In this document: in pieces, positions 14,038-22,140 of the stretch
Layout: each line of letters begins with the position of its first letter
Position numbering within the stretch: position 1 is the stretch's first letter
Origin: CADCWK01 sp035944555
Lineage (GTDB): Bacteria; Chloroflexota; Chloroflexia; Thermomicrobiales; UBA6265
Length of the DNA: 64,000 nt
Reading direction: 5' to 3'
NCBI GenBank assembly: GCA_035944555.1
Contig: DASZAY010000012.1
Location: 62,001 to 126,000 of the forward strand
Notes under the pieces: model-generated
Databases searched by the model: none
The model's input: the letters and a program-made list of their open reading frames with translations, nothing else
What the model was told of the DNA's origin: nothing
Program-made: the position numbers and the translations under genes

Positions 14038-16152
14038 TCAGATCGACGTCAGGTCAACCCCGAGTTGCCGGGCGGTGAACGCGATCTCGTCCAGCGATTC
14101 GGCGATCACCTTGCTGCGTGGCTTGCCCTGCCCGTGACCGGCATTGAGCTCCACCCGGAGCAGGACCGGCGTATCGAGGTCCTTGCCGTTGGCGGCCGTT
14201 GCCTGCATCAGCGCCGTCATCTTGCGCGCGTGCAGCGGGTCGACACGGGTGTCCTGGTCGGCGGTCGAGAAGAGGACGGCGGGGTAGCGGCGACCCGGCT
14301 CGACGTGATGGTAGGGCGACCAGGAATGGATCCACTGGAAGGCGTCCGGGTCGTCGGCCGATCCGTACTCCGGGATCCAGAGCCGCGCGATGCTGAACAG
14401 GTGATAGCGCACCATGTCCAGCAGCGGCACGCCGCAGTTCACCGCCGCGCAGAGCTCCGGTGCCTGGGTCAGGAACGCGCCGGTCAGGAGGCCGCCATTG
14501 GAGCCGCCGCGGACGGCCAGCCGTTCCGGCCTGGTGATCCGCTGGTCGATCAGCCAGCGAGCGGCCGCGATGAAGTCATCGAAGACGTTCTGCTTGTTGT
14601 CGAGCATCCCGGCCCGGTGCCAGGCCTCGCCGTACTCGCTACCCCCGCGCAGGTTGGCGACCGCCAGCAGGCCGCCGAGCTCGAACCACGCCACATCGTC
14701 CGGCGAGAAGGCCGGGGTGATCGCCACGTTGAACCCACCGTACCCATAAAGGATGGTCGGCGTGCCACCGTCGCGCCGGGCCAGGACATCCGACCGCCCG
14801 GCAAGGAACATCGTGACGGTCGTCCCGTCCTTCGACTGGTACTCGACCTGCTCGACGGCGATCCCGGACAGATCAATCCCCTCCGCCGCGACGTCCGTAT
14901 GGAGTGGGCGGATGGTCCCTGCCGCGACATCGATGATGTAGGCGGCGGACGGCGAGTCGTACGACGTCCAGACCAGCCCCGCCAGCGGCTGGGTCCGGTC
15001 ACCGTCGAGGTCGCCGACCGTGCCGATGCCCGGGAGCTCGATCTGCGTCGCGCCCGAACCGTCCATGGCGTGTCGCCAGACCTCCGAGGTGGCCCGGTGG
15101 CTCTGATGGGAGAGCAGGTGCCCGCCAGCGAACGTGAAGTGATCGATGACGCGGTCAGCGGAGTTCGGGAGGATCGTCTCCCAGCCGCCGAGCCCACCGG
15201 TCGAGAGGATCTCGGGGAGCTCCCCGGCGATCACCTTGTAGTTCGGGGCATCCTCGTTGGTCAGCAGGAAGATGCGGTCGCCGGCCACGCGGACGTTGTC
15301 GAACAGCGCGTCCCGCCCCTCGACGATCGTCACCCACGGCCCGTCGACCAGGGTGCGGTCACGGACGTGAATGGTCGAGCGCACCCAGCCCTCGCGAGCG
15401 ACGACGATCAGCCAGCGACCCTCGCTGGAAAGGTGGACCGAGAACATCGTTTCCCGGGGCATCCCGGCGCCGAAGACCAGCGGATCCTCAATCGGATCGT
15501 CGCCGAGGCGGTGAAAGAAAACGCGCGAGTGGTAGTTCTCGTCACCGGCGGGAACCGAGCCGGGCTCCGGGTAGCGCGTGTAGAAGAACCCGCTGCGGTC
15601 GGGCAGCCAGGCGACACTGCTGTAGCGCGTCCGCTCGATCCGGTCCGCGAGCAGTTCGCCGGTGGCGACATCGATGACCTGAAGCGTGCTCCATTCGTTG
15701 CCGTCGCGCGAGGTTCCGTAGGCGACCAGCCCACCGTCCGGTGAGGGGTACCACCAGTCCAGCGCCGTCAGGCCGTCGGTGCCGCCGTTGAGATCGACGA
15801 GGATCCGCTCGTCGCCGTCCGGCCCGTCGCGCCAGTACAGCGCCGGCTGGTCCATGGCTCCGGAGCGGCGCCGGTAGAAGAAGCGGGTTCCGCCGGTTGA
15901 CGAACCGACCTGGATGTCGACGACCCTGGGGACCGAGAGGATCGCGTCGAGTCGTTCCGCGAGGCGATCGCGCCCGGGGACATCTGCGAGGATCGCTTCG
16001 GTCCGGGCCTGCTGGGCGGCATCCCAGTCCCGGACGCGCGGGTCGTTCCCGTCCTCCAACCAGCGGTAAGGGTCCTTGATCTCGATGCCGTGGATCGTCT
16101 CGCGGACGTCGTCTCGTGGCGTCTCGGGTATCGGTGGGTAAGTGGTACTCAT
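14038..16152 (-). CDS. Prolyl oligopeptidase (S9A family)
   Basis: This 704-residue serine peptidase starts at the ATG at 16152, preceded by GAGGAG; an upstream start at 16212 adds only 20 unlikely residues. The N-terminus has the family's ETIHGIEIKDPYRWLED segment. A seven-bladed propeller (about 70-420) follows, then the alpha/beta-hydrolase domain with ILYGYGGFN, the nucleophile in RGGSNGGLL, Asp in STADQDTRVD and His in AGHGQGKP. Enzymes of this family cut after proline in short peptides. No signal peptide is present, so it is probably cytoplasmic. It is divergent from folC across a 143-base gap. Secure identification. Confidence 0.95.
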   Translation of the reverse strand: MSTTYPPIPETPRDDVRETIHGIEIKDPYRWLEDGNDPRVRDWDAAQQARTEAILADVPGRDRLAERLDAILSVPRVVDIQVGSSTGGTRFFYRRRSGAMDQPALYWRDGPDGDERILVDLNGGTDGLTALDWWYPSPDGGLVAYGTSRDGNEWSTLQVIDVATGELLADRIERTRYSSVAWLPDRSGFFYTRYPEPGSVPAGDENYHSRVFFHRLGDDPIEDPLVFGAGMPRETMFSVHLSSEGRWLIVVAREGWVRSTIHVRDRTLVDGPWVTIVEGRDALFDNVRVAGDRIFLLTNEDAPNYKVIAGELPEILSTGGLGGWETILPNSADRVIDHFTFAGGHLLSHQSHRATSEVWRHAMDGSGATQIELPGIGTVGDLDGDRTQPLAGLVWTSYDSPSAAYIIDVAAGTIRPLHTDVAAEGIDLSGIAVEQVEYQSKDGTTVTMFLAGRSDVLARRDGGTPTILYGYGGFNVAITPAFSPDDVAWFELGGLLAVANLRGGSEYGEAWHRAGMLDNKQNVFDDFIAAARWLIDQRITRPERLAVRGGSNGGLLTGAFLTQAPELCAAVNCGVPLLDMVRYHLFSIARLWIPEYGSADDPDAFQWIHSWSPYHHVEPGRRYPAVLFSTADQDTRVDPLHARKMTALMQATAANGKDLDTPVLLRVELNAGHGQGKPRSKVIAESLDEIAFTARQLGVDLTSI

Positions 16153-16295
16153 TGGGACGAAGTCTCCTCGGACGCGGTCGTTGTGGAGCGGGCGACCGTA
16201 CGGATGCGGCAAGGGCCAGCTATCCTCCAGGCAGTCGTGACATGGTACGTGAAACCAGCGAGGAAGCTGGCGACGAAGACCGTTCTGGAGGACTG

Positions 16296-17675
16296 ATGGA
16301 TCGCCCCGGAGACGACGCCATGCGGGCTGGCGACTTTGATATCGTCAGCGACCGGATCAATGAGCGCTCTGCGATGGCCGCCGGGATGATCGCCGATCAG
16401 TCGGCCGGGGAGGCAGCCGCCGAGCTGGGACTGCGCCGGACCCAGGCGCTTCTCGAGCGCCTGGGACGCCCACAGGACGCCTATGCGGTCGTCCACGTCG
16501 CCGGCAGCAAGGGCAAGGGCTCGACGAGCGCCATGATCGCTGCCTGCCTGAAGGCGGCCGGGCACCGGACTGGCCGCGCCACGTCGCCGCATCTCTATCG
16601 CTTCACCGAACGCATCGCGATCGACGGTCGCGACATTGAGGACGGGTGCTTTGCCGACGTGGCGACGGAAGTGCTCGACGCCGCCGAAGCCATGGAACAG
16701 GAGGATCCGACGCTGGGCACCGTCAACGCCTACGAGGTGCTGCTGGCCGTGGCGCTGGTCGCGTTCCGGCGAGCGGGTTGCGTGGCGGTCGTTGTTGAGG
16801 TCGGGATCGGCGGGCGACTCGACGCGAGTAACGTCGTCGACCCGGCGGTTTCCGTGATCACCACGTTGGATCTCGAGCACACCGCCATCCTGGGACCGAC
16901 GCTCGTCGACATCGCCCGCGAGAAGGCTGGCATCACCAAGCCGGGCCGGGCCGTGGTCGTCGCTCCACAGCCACCGGACGCAATGGCGGTCATCCGACGC
17001 CGGGCGGCGGAAATGAGCAGTCCCCTGGTTGTGGTCGGGAGTGACGACATCACTGTTGCGCCGGTACCGCGGCGCTTGCCCGGCCCCCACCAGCGGCTGA
17101 ACGCGGCGGTGGCGACGGCCGCCGTCCGGGAACTTGCCGGATCCCGCCCGGAACTGCGCGTCGACCGCCACGCGATCGTCGCCGGGATCGAGGCAGCGCA
17201 CCTTCCTGGTCGATTCGAGATCATCGAAGCGGCACGCGTGTCACGGTTCGCCGCCAGGGACGATCCGCTGGCCGTCGTCGTGCTTGATGGGGCACACACT
17301 CCGCTGGCCGCCGCCGCGCTCCGCGAGACAGTCATCTCGGAGTTCGGCCCGGATCGGCCGGTTCATGCGGTCGTTGGCCTAGCGAGCGACAAGGATGTCA
17401 GGGCGGTCCTGAGTGCCCTGGAGCCGGCCCTGGTACTGCCCGTCGCGGCCGCGTCCCCTCGGTCCATTCCCGTATCGACTATCGCGGCCACGGCGCGGGG
17501 GATGGGGATCAATGTCGTCACGGCGGGTGGTGGTGCGGTGGCGGAAGGGATCCGGGAGGCACTGCGCCTGGATCCGGTCGCGGTCGTCGTCGTGACCGGG
17601 TCCTTCAGCGTGGTGGCGGATGCGCGGGTCGCCTTCGGCCTGGATCTCTCGCCGCCGGACGTCTCGCTCCTTTGA
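16296..17675 (+). CDS. folC: Bifunctional folylpolyglutamate synthase/dihydrofolate synthase
   Basis: This is an ATP-dependent Mur-ligase-family enzyme that adds glutamate to dihydropteroate or folates. It has the P-loop HVAGSKGKGSTSAM, the TSPHLYRFTERI segment, the VEVGIGGRLDASNV motif, EKAGITKPG and the DGAHTP motif in the C-terminal domain. From the ATG at 16296, placed after GGAGG, it has 459 residues, about normal for FolC. An ATG at 16321 is a possible alternative. It is not linked to other folate genes here. The ECF sigma gene follows 136 bases later on the same strand but has its own candidate promoter. Confidence 0.94.
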   Translation: MDRPGDDAMRAGDFDIVSDRINERSAMAAGMIADQSAGEAAAELGLRRTQALLERLGRPQDAYAVVHVAGSKGKGSTSAMIAACLKAAGHRTGRATSPHLYRFTERIAIDGRDIEDGCFADVATEVLDAAEAMEQEDPTLGTVNAYEVLLAVALVAFRRAGCVAVVVEVGIGGRLDASNVVDPAVSVITTLDLEHTAILGPTLVDIAREKAGITKPGRAVVVAPQPPDAMAVIRRRAAEMSSPLVVVGSDDITVAPVPRRLPGPHQRLNAAVATAAVRELAGSRPELRVDRHAIVAGIEAAHLPGRFEIIEAARVSRFAARDDPLAVVVLDGAHTPLAAAALRETVISEFGPDRPVHAVVGLASDKDVRAVLSALEPALVLPVAAASPRSIPVSTIAATARGMGINVVTAGGGAVAEGIREALRLDPVAVVVVTGSFSVVADARVAFGLDLSPPDVSLL

Positions 17676-17722
17676 TGTTTTGCGCGATTGGCGCCGGTAT
17701 CGCTGCCGACGGCCCGGACCGA

Positions 17723-17751
17723 TGAAACCGGAATGTCGACATGCGCGTAGA
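17723..17751 (+). promoter_or_regulatory. ECF-type promoter candidate for the sigma/anti-sigma operon
   Basis: TGAAAC (17723-17728) and CGTAGA (17746-17751) are 17 bases apart, about 60 bases upstream of the sigma gene. This closely matches the well-known ECF pattern TGAAAC-N16/17-CGTA recognised by factors such as Bacillus SigW. ECF operons commonly carry their own target promoter, so autoregulation is likely but inferred. Confidence 0.55.
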
Positions 17752-17811
17752 TCAGCGTGACACCACGAACGGGTGTGCCGATCGTCGGTGTGGCGTGATC
17801 GAGTGACGGTG

Positions 17812-18423
17812 ATGGTGCCAGAGGCAACCAGGGATGACGCCGGGAACCGGGCGGAGTTCAGCGACGCGGACCTGATCGGTCTGGCCTCGCAGGGCGATCC
17901 GCAGGCGCTCGAAGTCCTGTACGACCGTTACTCACGCGTCGTCTTCTCCTTTGCCCTGCGAATCGTGAACGATCAGCTGATCGCTGAGGAAGTACTCCAG
18001 GAAGTGTTCTTCCGTGCCTGGCAACAGGGTGGCTCGTTCCGGGCCAGCAAGGGGACGTTCCTGACGTGGCTGCTCAGCATCACGCACAACATGGCGATTG
18101 ACGAGGTGCGAAAGCGCAAGCGTCGACCCCAGCGTTCGGACAGCGATGACCCGGACGTCGTGCTGGCGGCAGTTGCCGATGGCGGACCGAGTGTCGAGGA
18201 CGAAGTCTGGCTCCGCTCCTTGCGGGACCGTATCGCCCGGGCACTGGACACCTTGCCGGCGGCGCAGCGAGAAGCGATCGAACTGGCGTACTTTCGTGGC
18301 ATGACCCACCGTGAGATCGCCGAGGCGCTCGGCGAACCATTGGGAACAATCAAGACCAGGATGCGGCTCGGTATGCTGAAGCTCCGTGATCAGCTGGATG
18401 GCAGTGAGGTGGGTCTGGCGTGA
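17812..18423 (+). CDS. ECF RNA polymerase sigma factor
   Basis: This sigma-70 family protein has about 203 residues. Region 2 is seen in LYDRYSRVVFSFALRIVND, the EEVLQEVFFRAWQ segment and the FLTWLLSITHNMAIDEVRKRKRR DNA-melting/-10 recognition helix. Region 4 is seen in LPAAQREAIELAYFRGMTHREIAEALGEPLGTIKTRMRLG (helix-turn-helix). There is no region 3 or region 1.1, which defines the ECF class. The start is uncertain: ATG at 17812 (used here) or GTG a few codons upstream. Its stop codon overlaps the anti-sigma start, a usual sign of translational coupling and stoichiometric pairing. The stimulus is unknown. Confidence 0.93.
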   Translation: MVPEATRDDAGNRAEFSDADLIGLASQGDPQALEVLYDRYSRVVFSFALRIVNDQLIAEEVLQEVFFRAWQQGGSFRASKGTFLTWLLSITHNMAIDEVRKRKRRPQRSDSDDPDVVLAAVADGGPSVEDEVWLRSLRDRIARALDTLPAAQREAIELAYFRGMTHREIAEALGEPLGTIKTRMRLGMLKLRDQLDGSEVGLA

Positions 18424-19442
18424 GTGATCTCGATGGGCAGAATGTGCGGCAGTTCCGGGCGCGTGGTGCGGGCGTGACCCGGATGTCGAGCGCGAGTGAG
18501 CCGGGTGTCGCCGGCGAAACCAACCGGCCGATCCGGCGCCTTGCCGCGCCGATCACGCAGCCGTTCCCGGTGGCGTCCGATCACGGCCAGGCGCCGGACG
18601 AGCACGTCGACGACCTGATCCCGGCCTACGCCCTCGGTGCGCTTGATGCCGACGAGCGAGTCGCCGTCGAGCGTCACGCGAGCTACTGCCCGACCTGTGC
18701 CCGCCAGCTGGCTGACATGCGCCGCACGGCGACCATGCTGCCGTTCTCGGTCGCGACGGCCGCGCCGTCGCCGGACGTCAAGGCGGCGCTGTTCGCCCGG
18801 ATCGCCCACAGCACGGCGCCGGTCACCGCCGAGAACGCTGAGGAGTACCAGTGGGCCCGCCCGGTTCAGGCCAAGCCGCAGGTGACCCTGCCTTCTTCAG
18901 GCACCTGGCTGGATTCACAGACCTTCACCGCCGTCACGCCACCCGCTGCGACCGCTGTCCGCAAGCCGCGCCGCTCGATCGGCCGGGCGCTCGGGATCTC
19001 GGTGCCGGTCTTTCTCACGTTCGGGCTGCTCGCCCTGTTCGTCATCCCACAGATGCTGCCCTCCGACGATTCAAACAACCAAGACTTCATCGAGCTCCTG
19101 GGCAACACCGCCGCCGACTGCACTGGTGAGGGGAACCCGCTCGTCACCTCGACCGGGATCGTCGCGTGCGGGTACGTCCAGCCTTCGACCACGGCCAACC
19201 TGGCGACTGTTTACGTCAGCAACCTGATCGACAGCACGGTCCGCGAGGGCTACGTCGTCAATCTGGCCGAGGATGGTTCCTACCGCGGTATTGGTCCGCT
19301 GACGATGACCGGTCCCGCGACCGGGGAGCTTCAATTCAGTATTCCGGCGGGTACAAACGCCAACACTGCCCGCCTCTGTATCACTGGGGCGGACGAGGAT
19401 CCCAATCTGGTCTGCACGACTGACCTGACGCCGGCTGCCTGA
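18420..19442 (+). CDS. Membrane-bound zinc-finger anti-sigma factor
   Basis: A GTG start overlaps the sigma gene's TGA. The cytoplasmic N-terminal part has the zf-HC2/anti-sigma pattern: H62 at the start of HVDDLIPAYALGALDADER, then H86-x3-C90-x2-C93. One transmembrane helix (about residues 187-208, VPVFLTFGLLALFVIPQ) follows a proline-rich linker. The roughly 130-residue outer domain contains four cysteines (DCTG, ACGY, LCIT, VCTT), which could form disulfides; I do not recognise it as a known sensor domain. By analogy with RskA/RsiW it should hold the preceding sigma factor at the membrane until released. The first 55 residues form an unusual basic extension before the zinc finger. Confidence 0.88.
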   Translation: MSDLDGQNVRQFRARGAGVTRMSSASEPGVAGETNRPIRRLAAPITQPFPVASDHGQAPDEHVDDLIPAYALGALDADERVAVERHASYCPTCARQLADMRRTATMLPFSVATAAPSPDVKAALFARIAHSTAPVTAENAEEYQWARPVQAKPQVTLPSSGTWLDSQTFTAVTPPAATAVRKPRRSIGRALGISVPVFLTFGLLALFVIPQMLPSDDSNNQDFIELLGNTAADCTGEGNPLVTSTGIVACGYVQPSTTANLATVYVSNLIDSTVREGYVVNLAEDGSYRGIGPLTMTGPATGELQFSIPAGTNANTARLCITGADEDPNLVCTTDLTPAA

Positions 19443-19465
19443 ACTTCACCTACAGGTTGAGAGAA

Positions 19466-19510
19466 ATGAGACAGACCCGCTGGAGCAATCCTCCAGCGGG
19501 TCTGTCTCAT
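19466..19510 (+). terminator. 20-bp perfect hairpin after the anti-sigma gene
   Basis: Bases 19466-19485 and 19491-19510 are exact reverse complements with a CAATC loop. The hairpin begins 24 bases after the anti-sigma stop codon. It is not followed by a T-tract, so termination is inferred from stem length and position. Confidence 0.7.
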
Positions 19511-19675
19511 CTCGTCCACCGACGGACGGAATTCCAGCAAGGCGCACAGCGGCGCCGGAGCGGATCGGATTCTGACAGCCATTAACGACAGGTTGACTGG
19601 CCCAGTAACTTTGGTCCACTGCGTTAGCCAGTGCACGAGCCGGGCAAGCACAGCCTTAACGTGCAGGAGGCTCTT

Positions 19676-19762
19676 ATGCCGGCCACCGTCAGGACGGGAT
19701 CGGCGCCTGCGTTCAATGTAGTGACGGCCCGGGGAGCGAGATCGCCCGCAACTACGGCGTGA
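19676..19762 (+). CDS. Possible 28-residue small protein
   Basis: An ATG at 19676 follows a perfect AGGAGG with a 5-base spacer, the strongest ribosome-binding site seen in this part of the window. The frame runs for 28 codons and ends at TGA 19760-19762, six bases before the end of the convergent membrane-protein gene. The peptide has no membrane segment and no similarity I recognise. It may be a real small gene, the remnant of a longer one, or chance. Confidence 0.25.
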   Translation: MPATVRTGSAPAFNVVTARGARSPATTA

Positions 19763-19768
19763 AGCCGG

Positions 19769-20836
19769 TCACGCCTCGGTCGGAGCAACTTCTGTCGGCC
19801 GGGGCCGGTTGCGCAGCCAGAGCCGGAGCACGCCGTACAGGACAGGGATCGCGAGGAACATGCAGATCCGGTAGCTGACAGCGGCGACCAGTGCCGGTGC
19901 CGCCGCAGCGCCCTCGACCCCCGCGACGGCGACCATCATCGCTTCCCGCACTCCGGTGCCGCCCGGGACCATGCTGGCCATGCCGACCAGCCACGGAAGC
20001 GTCGCCATCCCCAGGATCATCCGGATGTGGTGATCGGCATTGAGGGCGTCGAGCAGCACCCACAACACCGCGCCCTGGGTTAACCAGTAGAGCAGGGTGA
20101 CGCCCATCGCGACCGCAAAGACGCCGGGACGACGCCTGGGCGCCAGGAACAGGTCTCCAGCGGCACGGATAGCCTTGGCGCGGACGACGCGGCTGCGGAG
20201 GGCGAGGATCACCACCCCGGCGATCCCGACCGCGATCACCGCGCCAAGGGCGAACAGCAGCGTCGTCGGAATGGTTTCGAGAACGCTCCATGAGGCGGGG
20301 GCGAGCAAAAGCCAGAGCGTGGCGCCGGCGGCCAGGATGAGGACGTCGGCCAGCAGCTCCCATGCGGCGACCGTGCTCGTCTGACCGAAGCTCAGGCCGA
20401 TCGCTCGCTTGGTCAACGCGGCCCGGGCCGGGATCGCGACGCTGACCGGCGACACGTAGTTCAACGCGACGGATGTGAGGAAGGCTTCGGCGGCCCGGGG
20501 CAGGTCGGACCGGCCAGCGATCAGGATGACCAGGATGTGCCAGCGCAGGCAGTTCAGGGCCAGTCCGGCGAGGAACAGCACCGCGCCCCCAACCAGCTGA
20601 TACCGGTTGGCTGTCCGCACCGTTTCGACGATCTCACCGAGCGAACCGCGCGCCCAGAGCACCGCGAGGGCGACGACGATAACACCGAGGAAGATCAGGG
20701 GCGTCGGGACCTTCCCGACGATGCGGCGGAAGCGGAGCAGCGGGGCGAGCAGACGCCTGACGGCGGGAGGGAGCGCCGGTGCTCCACCCGCCGTCACTTC
20801 GTCCGCGACTCCATCAGGCACGGCGGGGGATGTCAT
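19769..20836 (-). CDS. LPG-synthase TM-domain (UPF0104/flippase-like) membrane protein
   Basis: The product has about 355 residues and about eight or nine membrane segments. It carries the features of the lysylphosphatidylglycerol-synthase membrane domain family, including the ALNYVSPVSVAIPARAALTKR loop and the SMVPGGTGVREAMMVA loop. It lacks the cytoplasmic aminoacyl-transferase part of MprF, so it is a stand-alone flippase-like domain; such proteins are thought to move lipid-linked substrates. The ATG at 20836 lies 23 bases inside the upstream glycosyltransferase gene, implying translational coupling. Together the two suggest synthesis and translocation of a polyprenyl-linked sugar for the cell surface. 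Confidence 0.85.
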   Translation of the reverse strand: MTSPAVPDGVADEVTAGGAPALPPAVRRLLAPLLRFRRIVGKVPTPLIFLGVIVVALAVLWARGSLGEIVETVRTANRYQLVGGAVLFLAGLALNCLRWHILVILIAGRSDLPRAAEAFLTSVALNYVSPVSVAIPARAALTKRAIGLSFGQTSTVAAWELLADVLILAAGATLWLLLAPASWSVLETIPTTLLFALGAVIAVGIAGVVILALRSRVVRAKAIRAAGDLFLAPRRRPGVFAVAMGVTLLYWLTQGAVLWVLLDALNADHHIRMILGMATLPWLVGMASMVPGGTGVREAMMVAVAGVEGAAAAPALVAAVSYRICMFLAIPVLYGVLRLWLRNRPRPTEVAPTEA

Positions 20837-22016
20837 CCCGCTCGCTTCCGGTATTCGGCGACGTGGCGGTGGAGGGATCAGCCTCGCTGATGGAGTCTCC
20901 CAGGTCAGGCGCCGTGTCGAGGCCGATCGAGGCTCGGATCTGCTGGGCGATCCCCGATCTCGGTGCATTTGACCCGTGCGTCAGGAACTCACCGAGCAGG
21001 CCGAGCGCGAAGAACTGCGTACCGATCACGATCAGCAGGACGGCCAGCAGGAGCGCTGGGCGGTTGCCGATCGAGGATCCGGTGATCAGCTTGTCCGCCG
21101 ACAACCAGAATGCGAGCAGCACGCCGAGCGCCAGCGCCGACAGGCCCGGCAGGCCGAACAGGTGCATCGGGCGCTGGCGGTACTGCGTCAGGAACGTCAC
21201 GGTCAGTAGATCGAGGAAACCCTTGACCAGCCGCGACCAGCCGTACTTCGAGCGCCCCCATGTCCTCGGGTGGTGCTTGACGGGCAACTCGCCGATCCGG
21301 TAGCCGTCCGCCGAGGCAAGGACCGGAGTAAACCGGTGGAGCTCGCCATACAGCCGGAGGCTCCGGGCGACTTCATTGCGGTAGGCCTTGAAGCCACAAT
21401 TGAAGTCGTGGAGCTGGACGCCGCTGGCTCGGCGAACCGTCCAGTTGAAGATCCGGCTCGGGAACGTCTTGCCGAGCGGGTCCTGCCGCCGCTGCTTCCA
21501 GCCCGAGACCAGGTCATACCCCTCGTCGAGCATCGCCAGGAAGTTGGGCAGCTCGTCCGGGTCGTCCTGCAGGTCGCCGTCCATCGTGATGATCACGTCA
21601 CCTCGCGCCACGGCGAACGCGTTGGCCAGGCCCTCGGCCTTACCGAAGTTGCGGCGGTGGCGCAGCCCGATGACGCGGTGATCCGCCCGGTTGAGCTGGC
21701 CGATGACGGACCAGGTCCGGTCAGTGGAGCCATCGTCGACGATCAGGATCTCGTAAGGGAGGTTGACCTGCTCCAGGACGTCAGTCAGGCGGGCGTGAAG
21801 GGTCGGGAGGTTGCCCTCCTCGTTGTGGCAGGGAATGACGACCGAGATCGATCGGATCGGGTCGCGGCCATCGGAGACGCCCGGGATGGATTGGGTGCCG
21901 GTCATCGTTTCGCTCGCGTCGCTGGCGCGGCCATTGGCGCCGGGCTCGACACTGGTGCGGGTCCGCTGCTTGCTCCCCGGCATCGCGACCGAGGCGCTGG
22001 ACTCGATCTGGACCAC
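20814..22016 (-). CDS. GT2 glycosyltransferase with two C-terminal membrane helices (DPM1/ArnC-like)
   Basis: A GT-A fold transferase begins at ISVVIPCHNEEGNLP after a hydrophilic 55-residue leader. DDGSTDRTW and the metal-binding DGDLQDDPDE follow, then the FNCGFKAYR acceptor-side segment. Two hydrophobic helices near the C-terminus (LSALALGVLLAFWL and LLLAVLLIVIGTQFFAL) are typical of polyprenyl-phosphate glycosyl or mannosyl transferases such as ArnC/DPM1. The predicted role is transfer of a sugar from a nucleotide to polyprenyl phosphate at the inner membrane face. The gene overlaps the following LPG-synthase-like membrane gene. Confidence 0.9.
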   Translation of the reverse strand: MVQIESSASVAMPGSKQRTRTSVEPGANGRASDASETMTGTQSIPGVSDGRDPIRSISVVIPCHNEEGNLPTLHARLTDVLEQVNLPYEILIVDDGSTDRTWSVIGQLNRADHRVIGLRHRRNFGKAEGLANAFAVARGDVIITMDGDLQDDPDELPNFLAMLDEGYDLVSGWKQRRQDPLGKTFPSRIFNWTVRRASGVQLHDFNCGFKAYRNEVARSLRLYGELHRFTPVLASADGYRIGELPVKHHPRTWGRSKYGWSRLVKGFLDLLTVTFLTQYRQRPMHLFGLPGLSALALGVLLAFWLSADKLITGSSIGNRPALLLAVLLIVIGTQFFALGLLGEFLTHGSNAPRSGIAQQIRASIGLDTAPDLGDSISEADPSTATSPNTGSERDDIPRRA

Positions 22017-22140
22017 GCACTGTTCTCCCGCTGAGGGCCTCTGAGGGCGACAGGTTCTCGCAACACCGACGGACTATATCGCCCGGCGTCCGGGCGGCGC
22101 AACGGGCGAGCCCGTCCGGACGCACGGATTGCGGCGACGC

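Larger units (their letters stand above)
19443..19768. other. 326-base gap: terminator plus a possible 28-codon reading frame
   Basis: Besides the terminator hairpin at its left end, this stretch contains only a short reading frame at 19676-19762 with a strong Shine-Dalgarno sequence. I see no RNA gene. Confidence 0.5.

Noticed and set aside
14026..15744. 572-codon plus-strand frame antisense to the prolyl oligopeptidase
   Set aside because: Shadow of a secure gene; no motif, no signal, charge-rich composition.
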